A stretch of 27,687 nt of DNA from a virus, in the IMG/VR virus record IMGVR_UViG_3300028400_000026, positions 1-27,687 of that record; one strand, 5' to 3'. This document shows positions 12,859-20,023 of this stretch, piece after piece; the stretch's first letter is position 1, and each line of letters begins with the position of its first letter. The notes beneath the pieces are model-generated. The model worked only from the letters and a program-made list of their open reading frames with translations. It did not search any database and had not been told where the DNA came from. A program made the position numbers and the translations under genes.

Positions 12859-14892
12859 TCAATCTGCTCTTTTTGCGAAATTATCAGTCGATCGTTCCAT
12901 GTCCTTCATTGCTCGTTTGTATTCGTCTGATATTTCTCTGATTTTTGCGTTGAATACATCTGTATCAAGTCCTTGGGCATATAACTCCTGCAAATGTTCA
13001 AAGTCATCGACCATCTTCTCATATGGTGACCTTATATCGACTGTTTTGTTAAGTTCTTCTGCCTCTTTCTTGAGATCAAATATCCGCTTTTTAGCTGGAT
13101 CGTTTTCAAGTTCGTATTGCTGCTCTAGTTGCTTTCTTTCTTGTTGCGCTTTGGTTAATGACTTCTCAAGATCATCTTTCAATGACTTCAAATTGCTAGC
13201 TCGTTCTGGTGTAAGCTCTTTTGAGAGATCACGATTGACATCTTGTAACGAATGTTGAATTGCTTGTATGTCTTCATTGATCGATCTCAGTTTTGCTACC
13301 AATGGGTTATACCTATCGATTAGCTTCTGATCATTTTCAAATGGTGCGAACTCACTTTGTGCTTTTTGTACAATTTGCTCCCAAACCATTTGAACACGTT
13401 TAGCTTCATCGATTCGATTAGTGAACTTCCCAGTATCAAAGTCAAAGATTTCACCTGGGAGAATCGTGTCAAATCGCCCTTGTTGAATCTCTTTAATGAT
13501 TGCTTGCTTGTTTTTTAACAAGTTCGCATATTGATCGATATACGTGAATTCAGGCGGTACAAAAGTACTTGCGAATGATAATGCTCGTTTCTTTTCCTCG
13601 TTGAGTTGTTGATGCACAGATGTCAGCTTTTGGCCCAACTGTATTTGCTTTTCGTATCTCTGATTTTCAGCAGCTATTGCTCGTTGATACTTAACATCAC
13701 CTAGTTCGTCTTTGATTGCTTTTAGTTTTTGTAAGTTTGCTAGATGTTGCTCACGTGCTTTTTTGTTTGGGTCAAGAAGATTATCAACGAGTTGTAATCC
13801 TTCACCTCGTACCTGGGCTCGTTGTTGTTTTCTTTGCTTTTCTAACAGTTCACGCTCGTCTTTGATGCGTTTCTCTATAAGATCTTTTCGCCTTTTATCC
13901 GCAGCTTCGATCTTATCGTTGACCTCGTTTAATTGCTCGAGAAAATCATCAACGTCCCGTTTTTCCCAAAAATACAAATCACCATATTCTCTTCCATCTA
14001 ACGTGCGTGTGATGTTATCACGTAATCTTTGTTGCTCATCGATTAGGTTCTGATATTTGATATCAAATTCAATCCCATTGAGTTCCTTTATATCGCTAGC
14101 GGCGATTCTTACTGTTTGACCGAGAATCTTGAATAGTTTTATTGCATCATTCACGTAATTTAGGACAAAGCTATAAGCTGGTGATAACTCCAACTTCAGC
14201 TCATCTTTCTGTGCTTCCAATACGCGATTGATATCTGTCAGTTTGTCTTGATACTCAGATGCTTTCTCGAAAAACTCAGGTGGCTTAATTAATCCAAGTT
14301 CATGCGCTGTTTTTGATAATTTTTCATAGTCCTGGGCAACTAATATAGCTCTTGTTGCTGAATCGCCAAATGCCGATGTTGCTATTCGAAGTTGTTCTGT
14401 CTCAGTCTTTGCCTCACGTATTGCCTTGAAAACACGCTTTATTGCAACTTCTGTTGATGTGATCTTTTGAAGATCACCAAACAATGACCCAAAACCATTA
14501 TTCTTAGAAACATTTTCAAATAATGTTCCATATCCACCTTTGAAGTTAGCGAATGTTTTTGCGAATGTCTTGATGTACTGATTAGCTTCATTTGCGCTAA
14601 CACCTGATCGTTCGGCAACATAACTAAATTCTTGCAAGAAAGAAGTCGTTACATGCGATTGCTGTGATATCTTGTTTAATTCATCAAGTGATCGCGTCGT
14701 TTCATTTATTGAGCTGATAACTGCTGAGATCGAAAATCCAGCGATAAGAGATATTCCTAGTCCTTTTGCTGATCTCGAAAATGAGTTTATTTTTCTATCA
14801 AGTTGCGAAAGTTGTTTGTCGATGCTTCGAACTGATTGCTGAAATTGCTGTGTCCTAGTACGAATATCGACCACGAGGGTTTTCTTAGCCAT
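12859..14892 (-). CDS. Tail tape measure protein (N-terminal and central part)
   Basis: 677 residues to an in-frame TGA. The N-terminus (RTQQFQQSVRSIDKQLSQLD) and the hydrophobic segment LGISLIAGFSISAVISSI at about 48-65 are typical of lambda-family tape measures. The middle and end are long coiled coils rich in Lys, Glu, Gln and Arg (for example about 330-400 and 560-660). The protein sets the tail length and is ejected ahead of DNA. The gene follows the G/GT chaperone directly. There is no Shine-Dalgarno; CATAAATA starts 13 nt before the ATG and overlaps the stop of the GT frame. The frame resumes after the TGA in the C-terminal part at 12433-12858. Confidence 0.9.
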   Translation of the reverse strand: MAKKTLVVDIRTRTQQFQQSVRSIDKQLSQLDRKINSFSRSAKGLGISLIAGFSISAVISSINETTRSLDELNKISQQSHVTTSFLQEFSYVAERSGVSANEANQYIKTFAKTFANFKGGYGTLFENVSKNNGFGSLFGDLQKITSTEVAIKRVFKAIREAKTETEQLRIATSAFGDSATRAILVAQDYEKLSKTAHELGLIKPPEFFEKASEYQDKLTDINRVLEAQKDELKLELSPAYSFVLNYVNDAIKLFKILGQTVRIAASDIKELNGIEFDIKYQNLIDEQQRLRDNITRTLDGREYGDLYFWEKRDVDDFLEQLNEVNDKIEAADKRRKDLIEKRIKDERELLEKQRKQQRAQVRGEGLQLVDNLLDPNKKAREQHLANLQKLKAIKDELGDVKYQRAIAAENQRYEKQIQLGQKLTSVHQQLNEEKKRALSFASTFVPPEFTYIDQYANLLKNKQAIIKEIQQGRFDTILPGEIFDFDTGKFTNRIDEAKRVQMVWEQIVQKAQSEFAPFENDQKLIDRYNPLVAKLRSINEDIQAIQHSLQDVNRDLSKELTPERASNLKSLKDDLEKSLTKAQQERKQLEQQYELENDPAKKRIFDLKKEAEELNKTVDIRSPYEKMVDDFEHLQELYAQGLDTDVFNAKIREISDEYKRAMKDMERSTDNFAKRAD

Positions 14893-14897
14893 GGCTG

Positions 14898-14905
14898 TAT
14901 TTATG
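14898..14905 (-). promoter_or_regulatory. CATAAATA octamer at fixed distance from the tape measure start
   Basis: CATAAATA starts at 14905, 13 nt before the A of the ATG at 14892. It contains the TAA that ends the frameshifted GT reading frame. The five bases between it and the ATG (CAGCC) carry no Shine-Dalgarno. Confidence 0.5.
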
Positions 14906-15397
14906 CCTTATCGAATTTTTTTAAAGTTGTAATTATTTGCTCACGAACATCTGCTGGATCGGTCGAAACTGGTGTATCGGGTTCGTCTTGCAATTGAATA
15001 TGAGCAAGATATAGCTGGATATGGGAAACAGGGAAGGATAACACCTCAGTCAATGGAAGGTGCAATCTCAGTGACAAGCCAACTAAAAGATTAAGAAAGT
15101 GATTTTGTTTTAATTTTTTTTAGTGTTATCTATTGAATCATCGGATAACCCGGATTCAAATAACAATGCATCACTTAGTGGCTTCAATGATCTAGCACTA
15201 AGTCGAGCTTTAACATCTTCTGGTGAAGAGAATAACTGTTGATCATTTGTATCTGTTACCATCAAATGTGCTAACTTGTAAATCATCATATCATCCTCAT
15301 CTGAAGATATAATGTCCGTTAGTTCACCAGCCGTTAGTTCACGAAACGAAATATCAACGTCAGTGAATTTACCGTCTTGTTTTATCCTGATTTTCAT
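14901..15397 (-). CDS. Tail assembly chaperone GT, made by -1 frameshift
   Basis: The frame from 15397 ends at TAA 15112-15110, but shifting back one base at A AAA AAT (within the eight-A run at 15121-15114) opens 70 more codons to TAA 14903-14901. The tail part (LKQNHFLNLLVGLSLRLHL, then LTEVLSFPVSHIQLYLAHIQ and an Asp/Pro-rich end) has no stop and ends just before the tape measure. This is the arrangement of lambda gpG-gpGT and its relatives. A minority of ribosomes make the long form, whose C-terminal T domain binds tail tube subunits while the G part coats the tape measure. The fusion would be about 165 residues. The shift site and open frame are seen directly; frequency is unknown. Confidence 0.82.
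15110..15397 (-). CDS. Tail assembly chaperone G (unshifted form)
   Basis: 95 residues (MKIRIKQDGKFTDVDISFRELTAGELTDI...). AAGGAT precedes the ATG at 15397, which overlaps the stop of the nuclease gene as ATGA. The position between tail tube and tape measure and the slippery run at the 3' end identify it as the G protein. The middle has two likely helices (ELTDIISSDEDDMMIYKLAHLM) and a C-terminal helical part. It keeps the tape measure soluble during tail assembly. An AATAAATA octamer 38-45 nt upstream, in the end of the nuclease gene, may supply transcription. Confidence 0.82.
   Translation of the reverse strand: MKIRIKQDGKFTDVDISFRELTAGELTDIISSDEDDMMIYKLAHLMVTDTNDQQLFSSPEDVKARLSARSLKPLSDALLFESGLSDDSIDNTKKN
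15113..15121 (-). promoter_or_regulatory. Slippery sequence for -1 ribosomal frameshift
   Basis: On the minus strand the codons ACT AAA AAA AAT TAA contain A AAA AAT, a fitting X XXY YYZ heptamer inside a run of eight A. The zero-frame stop follows at once. No strong downstream hairpin is obvious by eye, so long A-run slippage may be enough. Indel errors in the run would also change the frame in a sequencing read. Confidence 0.75.
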
Positions 15398-16389
15398 CGA
15401 TTATCCTTTAGCTTAAAAATTCTATGTTGATACTTATTTATTAAATCCAAATATAATTTTGTGTAATCACCATTTGAATAATATGTTTCTATTGGAAAAT
15501 TTAAAAGATGTTGCCTTTTTATGGGGTTTTTTAAAATATTATCGATCCCAATTCTAGCAATTGTGGTCACATCACGAAGTTGAGCAGCAGTTTGCTCATC
15601 TTTACTTTGCGCAATATACATCACGTATTTCTTATCACAATGCCCGGATGTGTATTTGTTATGATATGTATTATAAAACACACCAATATAACTAGAGGTG
15701 CAATTTTTTCTTTTATATTCCCCAGGCTTTAGTTTTTCTTTATAAATTCGATTCTTGTATTTCGCCTTTATTTTTTCAAATAAATCAGTATATTTTCCAC
15801 CACTCCAATAATCAGTTAACGGATAATTTATTTTAAAATACTCAGGTGTTTTGATTATTTCTTCAATTTTGTTACGACAAATTATCGTCACATCGTATAT
15901 TCTTGCTCCATATTCTTCATTTGAAACGTTGGCGATGTGTTCTGAATATTCATCATTCCAATGTTTCACTACGTATGTGTTATGAGTTTTGTCATAAAAA
16001 ACACCCAAAAAACAGGATGTTTTATTTACTTTCTTCCGTCTATTCCTATTATTTTCGCTATATGTAACAATTCTTAAATTTTCAATACGATTGTCTTGTC
16101 GATCTCTATTAATATGATCGCATAATTCTTTTGGATAATCAGGCAGTTTTTTGTTGAAGTATAATAATACTAATCGGTGCAATTGGATTCTTTTACGTTT
16201 AATAATTGCGTATATATAACCATCGGCTTTATTCAAAGAGCCAATATAATCACCTGACTTGTGCTGACGATATTGTTTCTTGAACTTGAATCCTTTTCCA
16301 CTTGGATCATACTCGAGATATTCATCTATAAATTCGAGCAATAGATGCTCATCTTCTTTTCTTGCTGCAACTGTTTTACCATTTGCCAT
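15394..16389 (-). CDS. HNH endonuclease with two AP2-like domains, inserted in the tail operon
   Basis: 331 residues. The HNH core sits at about 85-125 (LCDHINRDRQDNRIENLRIVTYSENNRNR). Two AP2-like DNA-binding units follow, around 125-165 (SCFLGVFYDKTHNTYVVKHW) and 230-275 (SSYIGVFYNTYHNKYTSGHC), each with a short helix-like segment. The sequence is unusually rich in Lys, Asn, Tyr and Ile, and more AT-rich than its neighbours. It splits the usual adjacency of tail tube and chaperone genes, as free-standing homing endonucleases often do. GGGGA before the ATG at 16389 is locked in a terminator hairpin. The stop overlaps the chaperone ATG. Confidence 0.85.
   Translation of the reverse strand: MANGKTVAARKEDEHLLLEFIDEYLEYDPSGKGFKFKKQYRQHKSGDYIGSLNKADGYIYAIIKRKRIQLHRLVLLYFNKKLPDYPKELCDHINRDRQDNRIENLRIVTYSENNRNRRKKVNKTSCFLGVFYDKTHNTYVVKHWNDEYSEHIANVSNEEYGARIYDVTIICRNKIEEIIKTPEYFKINYPLTDYWSGGKYTDLFEKIKAKYKNRIYKEKLKPGEYKRKNCTSSYIGVFYNTYHNKYTSGHCDKKYVMYIAQSKDEQTAAQLRDVTTIARIGIDNILKNPIKRQHLLNFPIETYYSNGDYTKLYLDLINKYQHRIFKLKDNR
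15435..15442 (-). promoter_or_regulatory. AATAAATA octamer upstream of the tail chaperone gene
   Basis: AATAAATA is read on the minus strand within the last codons of the nuclease gene. It lies 38-45 nt before the chaperone ATG, leaving room for the AAGGAT site. This would let the chaperone be transcribed despite the terminator after the tail tube gene. Seven of the eight T4 late bases match. Confidence 0.3.
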
Positions 16390-16430
16390 AAAAAAAAATC
16401 CCCAAAGAAATAAAAAACATCTTCGGGGAT
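16390..16430 (-). terminator. Strong terminator after the tail tube gene, overlapping the nuclease start
   Basis: On the minus strand ATCCCCGAAGA (16430-16420) pairs with TCTTTGGGGAT (16408-16398), an 11-bp stem with one G-T pair. Eight T follow, running right up to the nuclease ATG. The right arm holds the only Shine-Dalgarno-like sequence (GGGGA) of the nuclease gene. It would end most tail tube transcripts and also block nuclease translation. Confidence 0.85.
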
Positions 16431-16458
16431 CTGATTTGACAAAATCAACGCTACAAAA

Positions 16459-16875
16459 TTACGCCCAAGTTACAGCACCAGTAATCTCCACAGTGCAGCT
16501 AGCTTCTACTACACCATCGACAGTTGCGCTAATTGGCAGGCTCAGGATATATCCACTGAAACTTGCGGTTGTTGCTGCTTCTCCGCCTTCGCCTGCTGGG
16601 ATATTGATCTTAAATGGGGTTAACGCTTGAGAATTGCGCTGAGCTTTTAGTTTAGTAAAACTCGTATCATTGGCGAACTTGATATCGATTTGGACCTGAC
16701 CTTCATCAGGTAGGCCGACCAACTTCTCCTTCGCAGTCGAGCTTAAATTTGTTGTATCGATAACTGCGGCTGACCCACCTTGTAAACCACTAAAACCAGT
16801 TACATTACCAATAGTCGCAAAACCAGTTCCATCGTCAATCTCAATCGTAATTCCTTGTGCCTTTGTTGCTGACAT
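16459..16875 (-). CDS. Major tail tube protein
   Basis: 138 residues, with TTAGGAG eight bases before the ATG at 16875. The sequence (GITIEIDDGTGFATIGNVTGFSGLQGG, then AVIDTTNLSSTAKEKLVGLPDEG and FKLPAGEG-like PFKINIPAGEGGEAATTASFSGYILSLPIS) has the pattern of lambda gpV/HK97-type tail tube subunits, which polymerise into the hollow tail. It follows the tail terminator gene and is followed by a strong terminator, as expected for a highly expressed structural gene. A CATAAATA octamer about 31-38 nt upstream may be its own promoter. Confidence 0.88.
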   Translation of the reverse strand: MSATKAQGITIEIDDGTGFATIGNVTGFSGLQGGSAAVIDTTNLSSTAKEKLVGLPDEGQVQIDIKFANDTSFTKLKAQRNSQALTPFKINIPAGEGGEAATTASFSGYILSLPISATVDGVVEASCTVEITGAVTWA

Positions 16876-16905
16876 ATTTTTTCTCCTAATAAATTCTTAT
16901 AGTTA

Positions 16906-16913
16906 TATTTATG
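16906..16913 (-). promoter_or_regulatory. CATAAATA octamer upstream of the tail tube gene
   Basis: CATAAATA on the minus strand (16913-16906) contains the stop codon of the tail terminator gene. With T4 late geometry the start would be near 16900, giving a leader of about 25 nt that carries TTAGGAG. This is the ordinary, leadered version of the motif. Confidence 0.4.
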
Positions 16914-17262
16914 ATATCTTGCCAATTCTTTTAACAATCACTTGTTTCAAATATAACTCTAATTTTTCTTCATATTCATCTCTGCTAGAAACTATGTAAT
17001 AATCATCTCGTATTAACAATAATATTTGCTGCAAGATTGCTTCTGTCTCACTATATGTTTTCGCAATGATGTCTAGCTGAAATACCGCATTCGAAACATC
17101 TAATTGCGAATTATCCAAGAAATTATAATAATCACTTGTTATATTGTTATATACGATGACTGGGAATGTTGCTTGTTTATCAAAATGAAGTGGATACACT
17201 CGATCTAATGCATCGGTTGCGCCATTCAATAGAAAATATAAATGTTCACTTTGTGTGCTCAT
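16909..17262 (-). CDS. Tail terminator/completion protein, DUF3168-like
   Basis: 117 residues (MSTQSEHLYFLLNGATDALDRVYPLHF...). The pattern LYFLLNGATDALDRVYPLHFDKQATFPVIVYNNI, an alternating beta sheet (VFQLDIIAKTYSETEAILQQILLLI) and a final strand match the DUF3168/gpU-like tail completion proteins that cap the tail tube and join it to the head. It lies between the gp10-like gene and the tail tube gene, the usual place. There is a 7-nt gap to the gene before it. Confidence 0.78.
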   Translation of the reverse strand: MSTQSEHLYFLLNGATDALDRVYPLHFDKQATFPVIVYNNITSDYYNFLDNSQLDVSNAVFQLDIIAKTYSETEAILQQILLLIRDDYYIVSSRDEYEEKLELYLKQVIVKRIGKIS

Positions 17263-17269
17263 TGTGTAC

Positions 17270-17680
17270 TTATTTCCACCCCATCTTTTTTAGTTCTTTA
17301 TCGATTTCATCGACGATTGTTTGTTTTACTGTTCGTTCTGCTTCATCTTTCATTAGATCAAATGCAGTTTCCAAGAATAACTTCGGTTTTAAATATTTCG
17401 TCCCCACTTCTTGAAAATACATGTATGGTGCCAACCTTGATCCTTTTGGCGTATCAAATATGATCGTATGCCCTCGCTCGTACGACTTATCGACTTTCTT
17501 AATTTGTACGATTTTAAATTGGCGTAAACCAGCCCTAGTTCGTTTCGGTGCGAGTTCTTTAGCTTTCTTTGCAATCAATGCAGCTCCACGTCGATTTGCT
17601 TTCAACACGATTCGTTTTTGTAATTTACCATCTAGCTTCTTGAAATCCCGGCTTATTGCTCTAACGCTGAATTCTTTCAT
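17270..17680 (-). CDS. HK97 gp10-like head-tail joining/tail component
   Basis: 136 residues from the ATG at 17680, which overlaps the stop of the preceding gene as ATGA; an ATG four codons earlier is possible. The sequence (FKKLDGKLQKRIVLKANRRGAALIAKKAKELAPKRT then a beta region and YMYFQEVGTKYLKPKLFLETAFD) is characteristic of the HK97 gp10 family. It is strongly basic, as are other members. Members function at the head-tail junction or in tail assembly. Confidence 0.82.
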   Translation of the reverse strand: MKEFSVRAISRDFKKLDGKLQKRIVLKANRRGAALIAKKAKELAPKRTRAGLRQFKIVQIKKVDKSYERGHTIIFDTPKGSRLAPYMYFQEVGTKYLKPKLFLETAFDLMKDEAERTVKQTIVDEIDKELKKMGWK

Positions 17681-17991
17681 CGCTCTACCCAAAATATAAT
17701 TTCGTTATATTGTTTTATCCAATGCGATATTTTGAATGTGTCACCACCAATGATCATTTGCATTTCCTGATGGTATAAATTTGCAAGTGAATTTCTATCA
17801 CGAATCTTAACGACATATGCAAGATGTTCACTGGGATGCATTTGTGCATACGTTTCAAACGACTTCGATTTTAATATCTCACCCCATGTCGTTATCAAAT
17901 CAACCCACGTTTTCTGTTCTTGCCCATAACTATCACGTGTTACCTGTTTTTCCCTAATTGTTACTTTCGTTTTTAAGTTCCCAGGATTCAT
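17677..17991 (-). CDS. Head closure/head-tail joining protein (SPP1 gp16-like)
   Basis: 104 residues beginning MNPGNLKTKVTIREKQVTRDSYGQEQKTW. This opening, followed by WGEILKSKSFETYAQMHPSEHLAYVVKIRDRNS, is typical of the phage head-tail joining family that stops DNA leakage beneath the connector. It follows the connector gene by seven bases, and the stop overlaps the next ATG. A weak AGGTTGAG lies upstream of the ATG. Confidence 0.85.
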   Translation of the reverse strand: MNPGNLKTKVTIREKQVTRDSYGQEQKTWVDLITTWGEILKSKSFETYAQMHPSEHLAYVVKIRDRNSLANLYHQEMQMIIGGDTFKISHWIKQYNEIIFWVER

Positions 17992-17998
17992 TTGGAGC

Positions 17999-18538
17999 TC
18001 AACCTGCTTTTAAATGTCGATGTGGGTTTAAAATATATTCAATGCCATTTGGCAATTGTGAAGCTGACCCATAAACGACAATATTCCGGTTTTCATAGAG
18101 ATGTGCTGTAAACCAAACAATTGCAATGTTAATATCTTCAGTCGGTGGATAAGCAGTTTTCCCTTTGATCAATATCTTATCACTGTTCGGGAGTTCACCA
18201 TCGATGTTTAGCTCAAAGTGCATGTCATAAAGATATGCTGTAAATGTATTCGTTAGTTCAACTGGGGGATTTACACTATAATCCCATAATGAAGTAACCT
18301 CAGTGATATATCTAATATCGAACTTGTTTTCTCCAGTAATGATCTTGTCTGGGACAAAACTAAATTCTCGTTCAATAATATACTGGTCAATATGTGCTTC
18401 TATTGCATGTGTTGCAGCTTTAATGAGGTCAGTTATCAATTGGTCATCATCAGTAAAATCAACACGGAGATATTCTTTCATTCGATCAAGTGTAACAGGG
18501 GGAGTTCCTATCTCATTCGTGATGTAAAACTGTGACAT
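17999..18538 (-). CDS. Head-tail connector (HK97 gp6-like)
   Basis: 179 residues. The N-terminus (ITNEIGTPPVTLDRMKEYLRVDFTDDDQLITDLIKAATHAIEAHID) is the signature of gp6-type connector proteins that form a ring under the portal. The C-terminus has a helix (IAIVWFTAHLYENRNIVV), also typical. AGGA precedes the ATG at 18538, and the upstream gene's TAA directly abuts that ATG. Confidence 0.88.
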   Translation of the reverse strand: MSQFYITNEIGTPPVTLDRMKEYLRVDFTDDDQLITDLIKAATHAIEAHIDQYIIEREFSFVPDKIITGENKFDIRYITEVTSLWDYSVNPPVELTNTFTAYLYDMHFELNIDGELPNSDKILIKGKTAYPPTEDINIAIVWFTAHLYENRNIVVYGSASQLPNGIEYILNPHRHLKAG

Positions 18539-18742
18539 TTATTTTTCCTGTTGCGTTCTGATAACTTTTGTTTGCTTCTTAGGTCGAGTGGTTTTAGGTT
18601 TATCCTCAACTAACAAATTCAATCGTTTTGCTGCTTCAAAAGCTTCATCTGGTGTATCCCATACATAACCTTTCGGGTAATCAACGATGTTTACTCCATC
18701 AAAGCTAAATTTCCAGTTCTGTTTTAGTTTATAAGTTTTCAT
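18539..18742 (-). CDS. Small protein between capsid and connector genes
   Basis: 67 residues starting MKTYKLKQNWKFSFDGVNIVDYPKGYVWDTPDEAF. The ATG at 18742 is chosen because CATAAATA lies 13 nt upstream and the frame further up runs into the terminator after the capsid gene. The N-terminal half looks beta-rich with an EAAKRLNLL helix after it, and the C-terminus is very basic (KTTRPKKQTKVIR). Small proteins of this sort are common between capsid and connector genes in HK97-type phages. The function is not known. Confidence 0.65.
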   Translation of the reverse strand: MKTYKLKQNWKFSFDGVNIVDYPKGYVWDTPDEAFEAAKRLNLLVEDKPKTTRPKKQTKVIRTQQEK

Positions 18743-18747
18743 AATTT

Positions 18748-18755
18748 TATTTATG
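18748..18755 (-). promoter_or_regulatory. CATAAATA octamer at fixed distance from the 18742 start
   Basis: CATAAATA starts at 18755, 13 nt before the A of the ATG at 18742. No Shine-Dalgarno is present. It restarts expression just after the terminator that follows the capsid gene, which fits a promoter better than a purely translational signal. Confidence 0.5.
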
Positions 18756-18791
18756 TTTGATCGATCTTTTGATCGGGCTTCGCCTTTGGAT

Positions 18792-18824
18792 AAAAAAAGA
18801 GAGGTTGAGTTGCCCCAACCTCTC
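18792..18824 (-). terminator. Rho-independent terminator after the major capsid gene
   Basis: On the minus strand GAGAGGTTG (18824-18816) pairs with CAACCTCTC (18807-18799), a perfect 9-bp stem with an 8-nt loop. Seven T follow (18798-18792). It would end most capsid transcripts, so the connector genes need another start. Confidence 0.9.
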
Positions 18825-18850
18825 AAGCTCTTTGTTATTGTTATATGTTA

Positions 18851-20011
18851 TTATAACGATTTAAACAGCTTCATTGCATACGTATCGCATATCGCCGAAC
18901 CAACGGTCTTAGTTGTATAAAATGATACGTATGGCTTAGCGGTATACGGATCACGAATAGTTACAGGGCGTGCAACATCGAGGATCGTGTACGTTTGCTT
19001 CATATCACCAAATGCAATTGGGAAAGTTCCAGTTGCAATGTTAGGTAATGCATCAGCAGTTACTACATCGAAACCGTGAAGTTGAAAACCACCCTCGGTG
19101 ATACGTACTACCGGGCTGTTATCAGCATATGCGAGTTTACGGACAGCGGCTAAAGTGCTGCGATTCATATAGAATTTAGCATTGGACAAATAGCCAGTTC
19201 GTAACGATGCAACAATATCAGTCAGGATATCGGCGCTGAGATTACCTTCGATGAATTGAAGTTGTCCCAATACTCGAGTTGTGTCATCCAAGTTAGAAGT
19301 GGTTGCAGCTAATAACCCCTTTGGCTTATTAACACCATCACCGGTCCAAAATGCTTCTTCTTCAGCATTAGCCCAATTCATGCCAATTTCTTCAGCCAAG
19401 AATTGCTCAACATTCCAATCAGCTTCATCAAGTAATGCTTGTGATACCTGGGGAGCTGAATAGATTTCGCCGTAAGTACCAGTAATGCGGATAATATCCG
19501 GATTATCAGTCGCAGGCCGAGCTGCAGTTTCACCAACCCAGGACGATAATGCGAAGTTCCCACGATCAGAGAAGTTCTTAGCCCAGTTCTTGCTAGGTAC
19601 TTGTAATACCATTGCGTTTTGGCGCATTACACTGTTATTGTAAAGATAAGTGCCAATGTCTTTATCTAAGTTCTCACTTACGAGATATCCGCCGTTTGTA
19701 CCGGACGTTGCATCCATCGCTTTTTTGAGAACATCAACTTCCATTCCCTTGCGAAGATACAGGCCAAATGCCTTTGCATACTCATCGGCAGGTTTACCAG
19801 TTTGTTCGCCAACACGAGCTTGTTTCTTGGCAACATCTTCCAACTCACTCGTTAAACGGTCGATCTCAGCCTGAAGTTTCTTCTGCTCCTCAACAAATTC
19901 GCTTTTTGTTTTAGAAGTAGTTTTCTCGAGTTCTTCCTTGAAACTTTTACGTTCCTGTTCCAGCAGCTCATTGAGCTTATCCAATTTTTCATTGATTTCT
20001 TTTGTTTCCAT
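18851..20011 (-). CDS. Major capsid protein, HK97 fold
   Basis: 386 residues with AGGAG before the ATG at 20011. Residues 1-70 are a charged coiled coil (METKEINEKLDKLNELLEQE...), the delta/scaffolding domain that is normally removed by the prohead protease. The capsid fold begins near residue 100 (MDATSGTNGGYLVSENLD) and contains the family pattern EEAFWTGDGVNKPKGLL near the A-domain/spine. Processing around residues 95-105 is inferred from the boundary. The gene follows the protease gene by 12 nt and is followed by a strong terminator. Confidence 0.95.
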   Translation of the reverse strand: METKEINEKLDKLNELLEQERKSFKEELEKTTSKTKSEFVEEQKKLQAEIDRLTSELEDVAKKQARVGEQTGKPADEYAKAFGLYLRKGMEVDVLKKAMDATSGTNGGYLVSENLDKDIGTYLYNNSVMRQNAMVLQVPSKNWAKNFSDRGNFALSSWVGETAARPATDNPDIIRITGTYGEIYSAPQVSQALLDEADWNVEQFLAEEIGMNWANAEEEAFWTGDGVNKPKGLLAATTSNLDDTTRVLGQLQFIEGNLSADILTDIVASLRTGYLSNAKFYMNRSTLAAVRKLAYADNSPVVRITEGGFQLHGFDVVTADALPNIATGTFPIAFGDMKQTYTILDVARPVTIRDPYTAKPYVSFYTTKTVGSAICDTYAMKLFKSL

Positions 20012-20023
20012 TATTATTTTCTC

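Noticed and set aside
12859-12861. Genome-wide recoding of TGA as tryptophan
   Set aside because: Many genes end in TGA within ATGA overlaps at the correct family length (for example 23920, 24312, 11655, 17677), so TGA is a normal stop here.
12818-13258. Plus-strand 146-residue ORF antisense to the tape measure
   Set aside because: It is Ser/Cys/Phe-rich as expected from the complement of coiled-coil codons, has no ribosome site, and lies in a confident gene.
16390-16400. Run of A next to the nuclease start as a frameshift or slippage site
   Set aside because: It is explained as the T-tract of a strong minus-strand terminator and is outside coding sequence.
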